The notes under the pieces were generated by a model. The model ran no database searches, was not told the origin of the DNA, and saw only the letters and a list, made by a program, of their open reading frames with translations. The translations under genes were made by a program, and so were the position numbers. 64,000 nucleotides of DNA from JABSOG01 sp965277695 (lineage in GTDB: Bacteria > Pseudomonadota > Gammaproteobacteria > Enterobacterales > Alteromonadaceae): positions 5,432 to 69,431 of the forward strand of contig CBDIDQ010000022.1 in the NCBI GenBank assembly GCA_965277695.1. Reading direction: 5' to 3'. Shown in pieces: positions 1-8,217 of this stretch; within the stretch, counting starts at the first letter, position 1; the number at the start of each line of letters is the position of its first letter.

Positions 1-1
1 A

Positions 2-160
2 GATCGAGAAAACTTCGCTCAGTCCGGTGGTCACGTTAACTTTTATAATCAAAACAATAAATTACGCTTTGAAGTCAATTGGCAATCAACCACAAATTCC
101 AAGTTAAAAGTCAGTTCACGACTGCTCAGACTAGCCCGTGTGGTGGGGAAACCCAAATGA
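2..160 (+). CDS. YfiR-family (DUF4154) periplasmic protein, C-terminal end only
   Basis: An open frame runs in from the window edge and stops at TGA 158-160. Its 52 visible residues contain GGHVNFYNQNNKLRFEVN followed by a SSRLLRLARVVGK tail. This is the typical end of the YfiR/DUF4154 family, small periplasmic proteins that often sit beside diguanylate cyclases or TonB receptors. The stop overlaps the ATG of the next gene (ATGA), so the two are probably translationally coupled. The N-terminus and any signal peptide lie outside the window. The family call rests on the C-terminal motif only. Confidence 0.7.
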   Translation, partial: DRENFAQSGGHVNFYNQNNKLRFEVNWQSTTNSKLKVSSRLLRLARVVGKPK

Positions 161-2310
161 GCCGTCGCAGCTGGCTAGGGTTGTTATTCGCCCTGATCTT
201 TACTGTTACCGTTGAGGTAAGCGCGACTGAGCAGGGCACTCAAAACAAAGACGCACCAAGCAGCGCTTTAATAGAGCGTCTTGAAGGGGCTGATTTAGAG
301 TCACTACTCGATACCCGAGTCGCGTTGAATCCAGATTGGCAAGTCAATACCCCAACCAAACTATCACAAAAATCTAGCCGCTCTCCGGCCTCTGTTATTG
401 TGGTGTCAAAAGAACAAATAAGCTGGTTTGGTTACACCAGTGTGGCTGAGGTGATCAGCCATATTTCTGGCTTTTCTGCGACCGATGACTTGTTGCAAAG
501 CAGCTTTGGTATTCGCGGCATTCATGCGGGAGCCAGAGCGGGTAATCGCAGCTTTAAAGTGATGTTGGATGACCAACCGGTTAACTTCAAATCGAATGAT
601 CGTAATGTAATTGACCGCAACTTGATCCCCATCAGTCTGATTGAGCGTATCGAAATCATCAAAGGTCCGGTGTCGGCGCTTTATGGTGCCAATGCTTTTT
701 TGGGGGTGATTAATATAGTGACCAAAACCAGTGAAGAATTTATCCGCAAAGGTTCGCTGGTTTATCTCGAAGCTGAACGTATTCATGATGCAGGCAATGG
801 CTGGTTTGCTGAAATAGCGGGTGGCAGTCGCTTTAACGATTGGGATAGTAGCTTTGGTTTGGCCTTGGGATATGCCGATAGGGGCGGGCTTGATTTACCC
901 TTGAGTTCGCCGGATTATGCGCTTTTTGCCCAGGGCACTGGTAACCGCCAATTAACCAGTGAAGATAACATTAGCAAGCCGCTGACTTTCTACTTTAAAA
1001 GCCGTTATTTGGCTAAAGATGCCAGCCGCTGGCAAGTGGCAGCACATTATCAAGAGCTGCAAAGCACTCATGCTTATGGTGATCTCAATACCTTACTTGC
1101 GACAGGTAATACCCACGTTGATGTTTACAATGCTTTTTTGCGATTGGATCATTATCGCCCACTGACTGAACAGTTATCGCTTAATCTGGATATGAGCGTG
1201 AAAAAAGGCGCACCTCGTGGCGATCACCGCACCGAATTAGGCTCTGATGTTTTTTATTATCGCAGTAATATCAGCTATGCGAGTGTCGATGTTTCAGCAG
1301 AGCTTAACTGGCAGCAGGGCAGTTCAAATCATTGGTTGTTTGGTGTTGACCTATCGAGTGATGATCATGATATTGAAGCGTTTTCTCGGGTCGAAAAAGC
1401 CGATGGTCAGGTTACCCCGCTAACACAGCCGGGTTCTCAAACCCTCAACAGTCAGGCGTATTACTTGCAGTGGCTGGCCAAGTGGGAGGTCGGTTTTGAT
1501 ACGATTTTTGGTTATCGACATGATCACAGTGAGGTTTATCGCAGTGAAGATTCCATCCGCCTAGGGCTGGTTTATCCGTTATCAGACAAGCACAGTTTAA
1601 AATTACTCTATGGCAGCTCATTTCAGGCTCCTTCGCCAGAGCTGCTTTATCGACGACCGATTCAGCGGGGAGATTTGATTGGCAATGCCGATTTAGACCC
1701 GCAACAAGCCAAAACTATTGAGCTGGTGGCAGCGGGTACTTTTGGCGCAAACATCCGTTATACCGCCACTTTATATCACTCTAAAGTCGATGATTTAGTG
1801 GTTTACCGGGATGATGTCAGTAATCTGGCAGCGGTGAATGCGGCTTCGGCTAGGACCAAAGGATTAGAGCTAGATATCTCTTATGATACTGACAATTGGC
1901 ATCTGTATTTTAATGCTGGTTGGCAAGATATTGAGGTGGCCGACAGCAGCCTATTTGTGTTGGAGAATCGGCCAAAAGGGGCGTTATTTCCTGAATACAC
2001 CGCCAACGCGGGGTTGAGTTATTTATGGTCAAATGGCATACGTTTGAGTCTAGATAACCAGTTTAATGACAAGCGTCCGGCGTCTACCAGCAATGTTGTG
2101 GCTGCCGAGACTTTTTATGAATTGGATAGTTATTTTGATAGTACTTTGACATTACAAGGCAATGCCAAATGGTTTGGCAATAAAACCTCAGTGGTGAAAC
2201 TGCAAATCCATGATTTGTGGGGTGGCAAACATAGTAACCCAGGGTTTGGCGGCATTGATGTCCCCGGGCTGGGTTTACGGTATTCGCTGAGTTTTAGTCA
2301 GCGGTTTTAA
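157..2310 (+). CDS. TonB-dependent outer-membrane receptor
   Basis: A 717-residue outer-membrane receptor. The ATG at 157 is chosen over the upstream in-frame ATG at 79 because it overlaps the preceding stop, has a GGGGA ribosome site at 144-148, and starts directly with a signal peptide (MSRRSWLGLLFALIFTVTVE). A plug domain follows, with IERIEIIKGPVSALYGANAF near residues 165-185. The long rest of the protein is a beta-barrel with alternating aromatic strands ending in a C-terminal Phe (FSQRF), the BAM signal. The substrate is not readable. Coupling to a YfiR-family gene suggests a role linked to c-di-GMP or surface signalling rather than a classic siderophore locus. It carries no riboswitch, unlike the second receptor in this window. 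Confidence 0.88.
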   Translation: MSRRSWLGLLFALIFTVTVEVSATEQGTQNKDAPSSALIERLEGADLESLLDTRVALNPDWQVNTPTKLSQKSSRSPASVIVVSKEQISWFGYTSVAEVISHISGFSATDDLLQSSFGIRGIHAGARAGNRSFKVMLDDQPVNFKSNDRNVIDRNLIPISLIERIEIIKGPVSALYGANAFLGVINIVTKTSEEFIRKGSLVYLEAERIHDAGNGWFAEIAGGSRFNDWDSSFGLALGYADRGGLDLPLSSPDYALFAQGTGNRQLTSEDNISKPLTFYFKSRYLAKDASRWQVAAHYQELQSTHAYGDLNTLLATGNTHVDVYNAFLRLDHYRPLTEQLSLNLDMSVKKGAPRGDHRTELGSDVFYYRSNISYASVDVSAELNWQQGSSNHWLFGVDLSSDDHDIEAFSRVEKADGQVTPLTQPGSQTLNSQAYYLQWLAKWEVGFDTIFGYRHDHSEVYRSEDSIRLGLVYPLSDKHSLKLLYGSSFQAPSPELLYRRPIQRGDLIGNADLDPQQAKTIELVAAGTFGANIRYTATLYHSKVDDLVVYRDDVSNLAAVNAASARTKGLELDISYDTDNWHLYFNAGWQDIEVADSSLFVLENRPKGALFPEYTANAGLSYLWSNGIRLSLDNQFNDKRPASTSNVVAAETFYELDSYFDSTLTLQGNAKWFGNKTSVVKLQIHDLWGGKHSNPGFGGIDVPGLGLRYSLSFSQRF

Positions 2311-2334
2311 TTCAATTAACAATTGTATCTATTT

Positions 2335-2617
2335 AGCTTGTGGATAATTAGAGTTTAGGAATGAAAATTGTGAATGTCTTAAGGGTTTGACGAGCTTTTC
2401 AAGTCACTGGAGCGCTTCGTTCTTAAAAAATAAAAACATTTTGACCACGGAGACACGGAGATACGGAGAAAAACACAGTCAAAAACTAAAGATTTTAAAT
2501 GTTTTTGTTTTTGACCTTCTCCGTGCCACCGTGTCTCCGTGGTGAGTGCTTTTGATTGTAAAGAACGAAGCGCTCCAGATACCTGAACAGCCCACCTGCC
2601 CGTATAACGGTAGTGAT
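2335..2617 (+). repeat. Long hairpin repeat, family A, copy 1
   Basis: A non-coding element whose core (2407-2578) is a large imperfect inverted repeat. CTGGAGCGCTTCGTTCTT on the left mirrors AAGAACGAAGCGCTCCAG on the right. Inside are CCACGGAGACACGGAG and its complement CTCCGTG...CACCGTGTCTCCGTGG. Flanks such as AGCTTGTGGATAATTAG and ATACCTGAACAGCCCA recur at the other copies near 28.5 and 37.1 kb, so the repeat is about 280 bp, larger than the hairpin alone. Spurious reading frames in it give the familiar DTEARR and LRVSPCLRG translations and are not genes. It could act as a terminator between the receptor and the lipoprotein gene. Confidence 0.85.
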
Positions 2618-2669
2618 AAATAAAAAAGACCTTAAATATATACTTAACAACTAACAATGAAAATTTATT

Positions 2670-3935
2670 ATGAAAATGATGATTAAAACAACGCTATTAT
2701 TGGTGCTATTGCTGACTGGCTGCAACAGCGATACTGCTGTCACTAGTGATATTGTGACGCCGCAGTTTGAGCCGCAAAGCATTAATATTGGTTATTTGAT
2801 GGGTACGCCAGTGCATTTGCGTAATACCAGTTTATTGGCGGTAGAAAAAATCAATCAGGCGGGTGGGGTGCTAGGACAAAATTTTAATGTGGTGATTTTG
2901 CAATCCGAAAACGCCGAAGTCTCTGGGGCGAAGGCTATCACCCTGATGGATGATTTTCAGGTGCCGCTGATTATGGTGACTACCTCAAGCCGTTCATTAG
3001 CAGTGGCTGAGCAAGCAGTGCCAAGAAATGTGGTGGTACTGAGTGAAACTGCCAGCTCTCCTTTGCTGACAGATTATGTCGATAATGATTATCTGTTCAG
3101 AATGGCTCCGTCTGATGTGCATCAAGGCCGGGTGTTGGCACAGTTGGCTATGGGTGAAGGGGCACAAACGGCGGTGATGGTGATTAACGCTGATGATGTT
3201 TATGGTTCAGGTTTGGCTGGCGAGTTTGCTGCTGAATTCACCCGTCTTGGTGGCGAGTTAACCGAGTTGGTTGAGATACCAGAAGACGTATTGACGGGGT
3301 TTGGCGACACTATCCCCGGCGTATTTGCGACTTCGCCGGATGTGGTGATTGTCGCTTTGCTCGGTGGTGCGGTAAGCGCTCAGTTTATTAATGAAAGTAT
3401 TGGCCAAAATTTTGCGGGGTTATATTTGTTGCCCGATGGCGGGGTGGGCTCTGATTTTACTGATAATTTGGCGTCGGTTGATTTGATTAAAAAAGCCATC
3501 GGTGTCAGTCCGGGTTTTGGTGTTGAGAGTAATCCGCAATTTACCGCCTTTCGTGATAGTTATCTGGCGACTTTTGGGCTGGCACATCAACAATTCGACA
3601 CTAATGTTTATGATGCCACTATGGTTGCGGCATTGGCGTTAGAACATGCGGGTCATGCCAATAATACCACTAACCCCAGTGGTGCGATGGTGCGCCAGAG
3701 TATGCGGGCGGTGATGAACCCACCGGGTAAACAATTAGGTCCTTCGCAAATTGAAGAAGCATTGACCTTGATTAAAAATGGCGAAGCTGTCGATTATGTC
3801 GGGGCGTATTCAGCGGTTGATTTTGATGATGCAGGAGATTTGGCTGGTACCTTGGTTTATGATATTCATTTGCTGTCGGTCGAAACGGGTAGTTTTGAAT
3901 TACAACAACAGCTGTTTATTGACGTACCCTTGTAG
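2670..3935 (+). CDS. Lipoprotein, type 1 periplasmic-binding protein (branched-chain amino-acid ABC type)
   Basis: A 421-residue protein with a lipoprotein signal peptide ending in the lipobox LLTGC, so probably anchored in a membrane facing the periplasm. The body has the two-lobed type 1 binding fold of LivJ-like proteins. INIGYLMGTPVHLRN opens the first lobe, KINQAGGVLGQNFNVV is the usual helix plus strand, and VPLIMVTTSSRSLAVAEQ and NVYDATMVAALALEHAG match conserved blocks. No permease or ATPase gene is adjacent, so it may be an orphan binding or sensing protein working with the upstream TonB receptor. The ligand is unknown. A repeat element separates it from the receptor gene. Confidence 0.8.
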   Translation: MKMMIKTTLLLVLLLTGCNSDTAVTSDIVTPQFEPQSINIGYLMGTPVHLRNTSLLAVEKINQAGGVLGQNFNVVILQSENAEVSGAKAITLMDDFQVPLIMVTTSSRSLAVAEQAVPRNVVVLSETASSPLLTDYVDNDYLFRMAPSDVHQGRVLAQLAMGEGAQTAVMVINADDVYGSGLAGEFAAEFTRLGGELTELVEIPEDVLTGFGDTIPGVFATSPDVVIVALLGGAVSAQFINESIGQNFAGLYLLPDGGVGSDFTDNLASVDLIKKAIGVSPGFGVESNPQFTAFRDSYLATFGLAHQQFDTNVYDATMVAALALEHAGHANNTTNPSGAMVRQSMRAVMNPPGKQLGPSQIEEALTLIKNGEAVDYVGAYSAVDFDDAGDLAGTLVYDIHLLSVETGSFELQQQLFIDVPL

Positions 3936-4050
3936 CCACTAGGCCGTGAAAAAATAGCCGGGTTGTCACTCGCAATTTCTGACAAAATCGGCTTTACTTA
4001 TAAAATCATTAAAATAACAAGTTTATAAACAATTAGTTGGAGGAACAATT

Positions 4051-4233
4051 ATGGCTTTAATGACTGTGGCCGAGGTCGCTGAATTTTTAGAAGTACAAGT
4101 TATCAGAGTAGAAAGGCTAGAGCGAGAGCATTTGCTGGTCGCTAAAGAAAAAAGTGAAGATGGCAATGCTTTGTTTGATAAAGAAGATGTAAAACGTTAT
4201 AAAGACTTGGCTGCAAGGCTAGGTGGCATCTAA
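4051..4233 (+). CDS. Small MerR/excisionase-type helix-turn-helix protein
   Basis: Sixty residues that are essentially a single winged helix-turn-helix of the MerR/HTH_17 kind. MTVAEVAEFLEVQVIRVERL is the helix-turn-helix, and a short wing ends in LFDKEDVKRY. A good ribosome site (TTGGAGGAA) lies 8 bases before the ATG. It has no effector or dimerisation domain, so it is either a small DNA-binding regulator or an excisionase-like factor. No integrase is nearby, which argues against a mobile-element role. Its target is unknown. Confidence 0.75.
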   Translation: MALMTVAEVAEFLEVQVIRVERLEREHLLVAKEKSEDGNALFDKEDVKRYKDLAARLGGI

Positions 4234-4242
4234 AGTCGATCA

Positions 4243-4263
4243 CCCCTGATATCTCATCAGGGG
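4243..4263 (+). terminator. Hairpin after the small HTH gene, possible terminator
   Basis: CCCCTGAT and ATCAGGGG form a perfect 8-bp stem with a 5-base loop just after the stop codon. There is no T-run on either strand, so it may be a weak terminator or only an mRNA 3' end structure between two convergent genes. Confidence 0.4.
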
Positions 4264-4290
4264 GTTGATGACCGTCCACGACAACCATCA

Positions 4291-5190
4291 TCAGCTTGTC
4301 CCAAGGCTGGTGATTAACCACTGATAATAAACCGCCATTCGTTGTTGATGTATCTGCTGTATTTCCTCACTATTACCCTCACTATCATCCATTAATTGTG
4401 TTTTGTGCCATAACCAACAAACCAAGCTGTAAGCGATTGTCATCAATTGCAGTTTTTGTTCACGTTGCTCGGCGTTGAGGTTAAATGATTGATAGCTCAA
4501 ATAAGTGGTGATAAAACGCTCAGTTGTAGCCGAATTTAACTGATGTTCGAGGGTAAAACTGGCCAAATCGAAGAACACATCGGCTTTGGCGGCAAACTCC
4601 CAATCAATAATCATCTGTCTACCGACGCTGGCAATGATATTGCCCGGATTCAAGTCTTGATGACATAAACCCATAGTGCTTGGCAATTCGGCCAGTTTTG
4701 CCAATTGTTGAACGCTGGTATTGACTAGCAGCAACTCAGACGTGGTTAAATTTAGTTGTTGTTGGTAATCGCTGATTTGCTGATGTAGCGGTGTGTTGGG
4801 GAGATGTGCTGGATTTAGCTGGTGGATAGTCGCCAGCTGCTGGGCAAAGTTGTCTAATGCGATTTCAGACCAATCCCGGGCTGGCTGATGCGAACCTTCA
4901 ATATACTCCATGATGGTGAGCTTGGCTGATTGAGCCAATATCTGAGGCGCGTAGCCGATTGCGGCGATTGCGGTTTGTAATGCCAATTCTGTACTTTGGT
5001 TTTCATCACTGTGGTTGAGGTGTGTGCTGAGGTGTGTGCTGAGGTGTGGGTTAATACGAACTATCACCGTTTCGTCTGATAACGTGACTTGGTAAACCGG
5101 ATTATTGAGGCCACCGGTCAATGGTGTGATGGCCTTAATGGTCTTATTGGCAAAGAATGGATGGGTGGTGATCCCGAGTATATTGTCCAT
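4291..5190 (-). CDS. Choline/thiamine-kinase-like phosphotransferase (ThiK-like)
   Basis: A 299-residue kinase of the aminoglycoside phosphotransferase/choline kinase fold. The catalytic loop is LCHQDLNPGNII (Asp and Asn of the HxDxxxxN motif) and the metal-binding segment is MIIDWEFAAKADVFFDLA, which closely resembles thiamine kinase YcfN/ThiK and choline kinases. The N-lobe has PLTGGLNNPVYQV in place of a glycine loop. The first in-frame ATG is 5190; the TTG before it is unlikely to be the start. It starts 8 bases after the YkoF-type gene and is the last gene of the operon headed by a TPP riboswitch. Thiamine, trapped after uptake as thiamine phosphate, is therefore the most likely substrate. 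That specificity is inference; choline or an amino alcohol cannot be excluded. Confidence 0.75.
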   Translation of the reverse strand: MDNILGITTHPFFANKTIKAITPLTGGLNNPVYQVTLSDETVIVRINPHLSTHLSTHLNHSDENQSTELALQTAIAAIGYAPQILAQSAKLTIMEYIEGSHQPARDWSEIALDNFAQQLATIHQLNPAHLPNTPLHQQISDYQQQLNLTTSELLLVNTSVQQLAKLAELPSTMGLCHQDLNPGNIIASVGRQMIIDWEFAAKADVFFDLASFTLEHQLNSATTERFITTYLSYQSFNLNAEQREQKLQLMTIAYSLVCWLWHKTQLMDDSEGNSEEIQQIHQQRMAVYYQWLITSLGTS

Positions 5191-5198
5191 CAAACAGT

Positions 5199-5453
5199 TT
5201 AAGGCGCTGGGGTCAAATCAGCATTAATAAACTTGCAGACAAATATCATCTTGCCAAAATTTTCAAACGAGGTTTTGATCTCTTGGTTCAACACTGACAT
5301 CAAAATATCGTATTGACCAAATACCTGAGTGCTCATGGTATTGGTCAATACGGTGATTTCTGGATGCAGGTTAAGCCTGTCGATAAAATCTTTGATTTGC
5401 GAGATGTATTGTTCATCCAGCGGGTATTTACTAATTTCTACAGATATTTTCAT
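5199..5453 (-). CDS. YkoF/MTH1187-type thiamine/HMP-binding protein
   Basis: An 84-residue cytoplasmic protein. The frame is open further upstream, but the ATG at 5453 is chosen because the conserved domain begins there (MKISVEISKYPLDEQYI) and a GGCAGGAC ribosome site precedes it. ISKYPLDEQYI, IKDFIDRLNLHPEI, TNTMSTQVFGQYD and a C-terminal MIFVCKFINADL are the hallmarks of the ferredoxin-like YkoF/MTH1187 family, whose YkoF member binds thiamine and HMP. It lies between a TPP-riboswitch-controlled TonB receptor and a ThiK-like kinase, which agrees with a role in handling imported thiamine or its pyrimidine. Its exact biochemical role is not settled in the family. Confidence 0.78.
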   Translation of the reverse strand: MKISVEISKYPLDEQYISQIKDFIDRLNLHPEITVLTNTMSTQVFGQYDILMSVLNQEIKTSFENFGKMIFVCKFINADLTPAP

Positions 5454-5506
5454 CTTGGTGTCCTGCCAGTTGTTCACGTTTTTATTAAATAGGGTGACAA
5501 TTAAAA

Positions 5507-5572
5507 AAACGCGAATGAATTCGCGTCTACTCACCGTAGACGAGGTTTCAACCTCGTTAATGTTGAGGGTTA
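5507..5572. repeat. Three-hairpin palindromic repeat, family B, copy 1
   Basis: Three short palindromes in a row: GCGAATGAATTCGC, then GTCTAC...GTAGAC, then GAGGTTTCAACCTC. The same triplet occurs at about 24.1, 28.4 and 40.4 kb. It lies between the TonB receptor and the YkoF-type gene of the minus-strand operon and could trim or attenuate the transcript there. Confidence 0.85.
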
Positions 5573-5585
5573 ATTTGACCCGGGT

Positions 5586-7697
5586 TTAAAAATGATAACG
5601 CAAAGTGGCACCAAAGCGAGCTGGTTCACCAAATTGGGTGTAGGTATGGGTTTCATAACCATCCCGGGGATCATTGCCAAATTGAAAGCCGCGTACAGCA
5701 TAATCTTTATCAAACACGTTACGTCCCCACAGTGTCACTTCCCAGTCGTCTTGCTGATAACCCACTGATAGATTAACTAAATTGACTGAACCGGATTGGG
5801 CATTGTGGCTCATCGAGAAATAAAAGTCATCCTTACCCTCGGCATTGACATAGACAAACCAGTGTTGATCAATATCGTACTGCAAGCCAACGTTATACTG
5901 ATATTGTGGCGCATGAGCTTGATCACGGCCATCCATATCGGTGCCGTCCTGAGCGACAAAATCTTCAACCTTGGTATCGAGCCAACCGACGCTGGCAAAT
6001 AATTGCAGCGATGGACTGTATTGATAGCTCAGTTCAGTTTCTACGCCGTAGTTATTACCGCTGGCGGCATTTTCAATATAACCAACAAACAACGAGGCAT
6101 CGCCTGCTGTGCCGGGCTCTTGCACTACGCCTTTGAGCTGAACATCTTGACGGTCGCTGTAAAATGCACTGAATCTCAGTTGCAGTTTGCCATCAGCAGA
6201 GCTGCCTTTGATGCCAAATTCAACGGTTTGCAGAATTTCTGGGTCAAAGGTGGTGCGTTTGCGCAAGAAGTCGGCAGTGGTATCTTCGCCGTCAATCAAC
6301 GCTTTGGCGATGGCTTCGCCGTTGACGCCACCGGCCTTGTAACCCCGAGAAAGCGAGGTGTAGATCATAGTATCGTCGGTGACCTGATAAGTCACATTGA
6401 ACTTACCACCCCACATGATATCGTCCACTTCATCGACGATACCGAGGCTGTCGACATAATCAGCGGTGTGTTGTTCTACCCGCAAACCCCCTGTAATAGT
6501 GACTTTATCATCCACTTGCCAGTCTCTTTGGCCATAAATTGCGGTGTTGTGGGTTTCAAAGCTGCTGCCAAATAGCGGGGTAAAACCAAACACCGCTTGA
6601 CGCTCTAGGTCGATGTCTTTTTCTTGGCGATAAATGCCGAAGATCCAACGACTTGGTGAGTCGGCTTTGCCGCTAAAACGCAAATCAATGGTGGTATTGT
6701 CATGCTCGCGAAAGTAGTGATCAAACGAGCTGTATTCCCACGGGTGAAAACCGACAAAGCTCCAGTCTTCATCATAGCCATAGGCCAAATCGGAGTTGTT
6801 ATTACTGATGTCTAAACTGATGTCGGCAGAAATAAATCCGGTGTATTGGCTGGCAACGGCAAAAGCACGGGTTCTTTGTTTATCAAAACCCGGCTGATCC
6901 GAGAAGGTTTTGCGGTTGTTATCCAACGAAAACGCATCATAGCCATTGTCGAGATCAAAATAATGCGCGGCAAAGTCCAATTGTAAATCTTCACTGGCCA
7001 GCCAGCGCAATTTTAGTCGACCGCCTAATTCATCAGTGTCGTTGGTATCGTCACGACCGAGAAAAGTATTATCAATAAATCCATCGCCAGAGAGCTTTTG
7101 CACCGCTGCCCGATAATATAATTCATCGGTGATCTCACCGCCGTGGGCAGCGGCCATTTGCGTGGTGTTGTAATTGCCGTAAGATAGCTCAACTTTACCG
7201 TTCTTTTCACCGTCTGCTTCACGGCCATTCATGTTGATCATCCCGGCCATGGCGTTGGCACCAAAGCGGGTGCCCTGAGGTCCGCGAAAAACTTCGACCT
7301 GACTGACATCAAATAACGTCGCCACCGTACCTATACCACTATAATCGATGCCGTCAATGGTGAGACCGACAGAAGGGTTAACTGAGTCGACAAATTGACT
7401 GCGATCGCCGATGCCACGAATTTGGAAAAACCGGGCGCGAGAAGCACCTGACGAAAAATTGATATTAGCGGCGGTATTGAGCACATCTTCGAGATGTTGG
7501 GCGTTGCGCTGTTGCATCATCGCAGCGGTGATCACGGCGACACTGGTGGGGGCTTTTTGCAAGTTTTGTTGCAAAAAGTCACCACTGACGGTGATCACTT
7601 CGGTTTTTTCGGGTTTAGGAGTGACAGGCTCCTCGCCATAAGCAGGAAACAATACAGATACAATCGCGGTAGCCAGTAGGGACAATTTAGTGTTCAT
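5586..7697 (-). CDS. TonB-dependent receptor for thiamine or its precursor
   Basis: A 703-residue outer-membrane receptor with a signal peptide (MNTKLSLLATAIVSVLFPAYG). After it comes an energy-coupling TonB-box region around TEVITVSG. The plug follows with VAVITAAMMQQRNAQHLEDV and VEVFRGPQGTRFGANAMAG, and then a barrel ending FGATLRYHF. The ATG at 7697 is preferred over a TTG at 7700. The 5' leader carries a TPP riboswitch, the best evidence that the cargo is thiamine, a thiamine phosphate or HMP. The genes behind it (YkoF-type binder, ThiK-like kinase) support this. Family knowledge: riboswitch-linked TonB receptors of this kind occur in Bacteroidetes and in several marine gammaproteobacteria. 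Confidence 0.9.
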   Translation of the reverse strand: MNTKLSLLATAIVSVLFPAYGEEPVTPKPEKTEVITVSGDFLQQNLQKAPTSVAVITAAMMQQRNAQHLEDVLNTAANINFSSGASRARFFQIRGIGDRSQFVDSVNPSVGLTIDGIDYSGIGTVATLFDVSQVEVFRGPQGTRFGANAMAGMINMNGREADGEKNGKVELSYGNYNTTQMAAAHGGEITDELYYRAAVQKLSGDGFIDNTFLGRDDTNDTDELGGRLKLRWLASEDLQLDFAAHYFDLDNGYDAFSLDNNRKTFSDQPGFDKQRTRAFAVASQYTGFISADISLDISNNNSDLAYGYDEDWSFVGFHPWEYSSFDHYFREHDNTTIDLRFSGKADSPSRWIFGIYRQEKDIDLERQAVFGFTPLFGSSFETHNTAIYGQRDWQVDDKVTITGGLRVEQHTADYVDSLGIVDEVDDIMWGGKFNVTYQVTDDTMIYTSLSRGYKAGGVNGEAIAKALIDGEDTTADFLRKRTTFDPEILQTVEFGIKGSSADGKLQLRFSAFYSDRQDVQLKGVVQEPGTAGDASLFVGYIENAASGNNYGVETELSYQYSPSLQLFASVGWLDTKVEDFVAQDGTDMDGRDQAHAPQYQYNVGLQYDIDQHWFVYVNAEGKDDFYFSMSHNAQSGSVNLVNLSVGYQQDDWEVTLWGRNVFDKDYAVRGFQFGNDPRDGYETHTYTQFGEPARFGATLRYHF

Positions 7698-7782
7698 CAA
7701 TTACTCAGTCAGTTGTGGTTAAACCAAACCGGATAATTTATATGGACGAGCAGAATAATAGTGAGATCACAAAGACAAACTA

Positions 7783-7888
7783 CCATCCCTCCGCCGGCAT
7801 TATCCGGATCAGGTGTCGTGCCGGACAAAAAACGCTCTGGCACTAAGGGTTTGCATTGCATCTCAGCCGATTAAACGGCACCCCTTGG
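7783..7888 (-). promoter_or_regulatory. TPP (THI-box) riboswitch aptamer upstream of the TonB receptor
   Basis: Read on the minus strand, the sequence has all conserved TPP aptamer parts in order: AAGGGGTGCC at the 5' stem, GGCTGAGATGCAATG, ACCCTT, then ACCTGATCCGGATAATGCCG and the closing GGCGGAGGGA. It ends about 85 bases before the receptor start codon. It should repress the uptake operon when TPP is plentiful. The downstream segment 7729-7737 is perfectly complementary to nine bases of the aptamer (7799-7807), a plausible switching helix. Confidence 0.95.
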
Positions 7889-8217
7889 ATTGTGGCGATC
7901 CTATAGCAAATGAAAGCTAAAAGCTAAGACAATTTTACGATTAGATATGGTTAATAATTGGTGGGTCAGCTGTGGATCCGTTGTTATAACGGCAGCAGCG
8001 GAGCGTCCCTGCCGCGATTGGAATGATGCAACAACTCTTGAAATGGCTGCGTCATTTATCGTGAGCTAGAGTTCATTCCTACAATGTAAAAAAACAAACA
8101 AAGTATCTTAGTTATTGATTTCACTAAAATTTTATTTGTTGATTTTTGTGAAAGAATAATATTTAATGCTGCTCGTTCGATGTTAGTCACTATTTAACTG
8201 CTTTTTATAAGGATGAT
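7889..8217. other. Divergent intergenic region before the thi operon
   Basis: 329 bases between the riboswitch and thiD. It must hold both divergent promoters. The right half is AT-rich with several -10-like stretches (for example AATAATATTTAATG near 8155-8170), but no promoter stands out. An AAGGA ribosome site precedes thiD at 8209-8213. I looked for a second THI-box facing thiD and found none. Confidence 0.6.

Noticed and set aside
2379..2657. Minus-strand reading frame of 92 codons between the receptor and lipoprotein genes
   Set aside because: It lies entirely in the family A hairpin repeat; the translation (SVSPWSKCFYFLRTKRSS) recurs at 37.1 kb from the repeat, not from a protein family.
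7889..8217. A second TPP riboswitch for the thi operon
   Set aside because: None of the conserved aptamer blocks is present on the plus strand.
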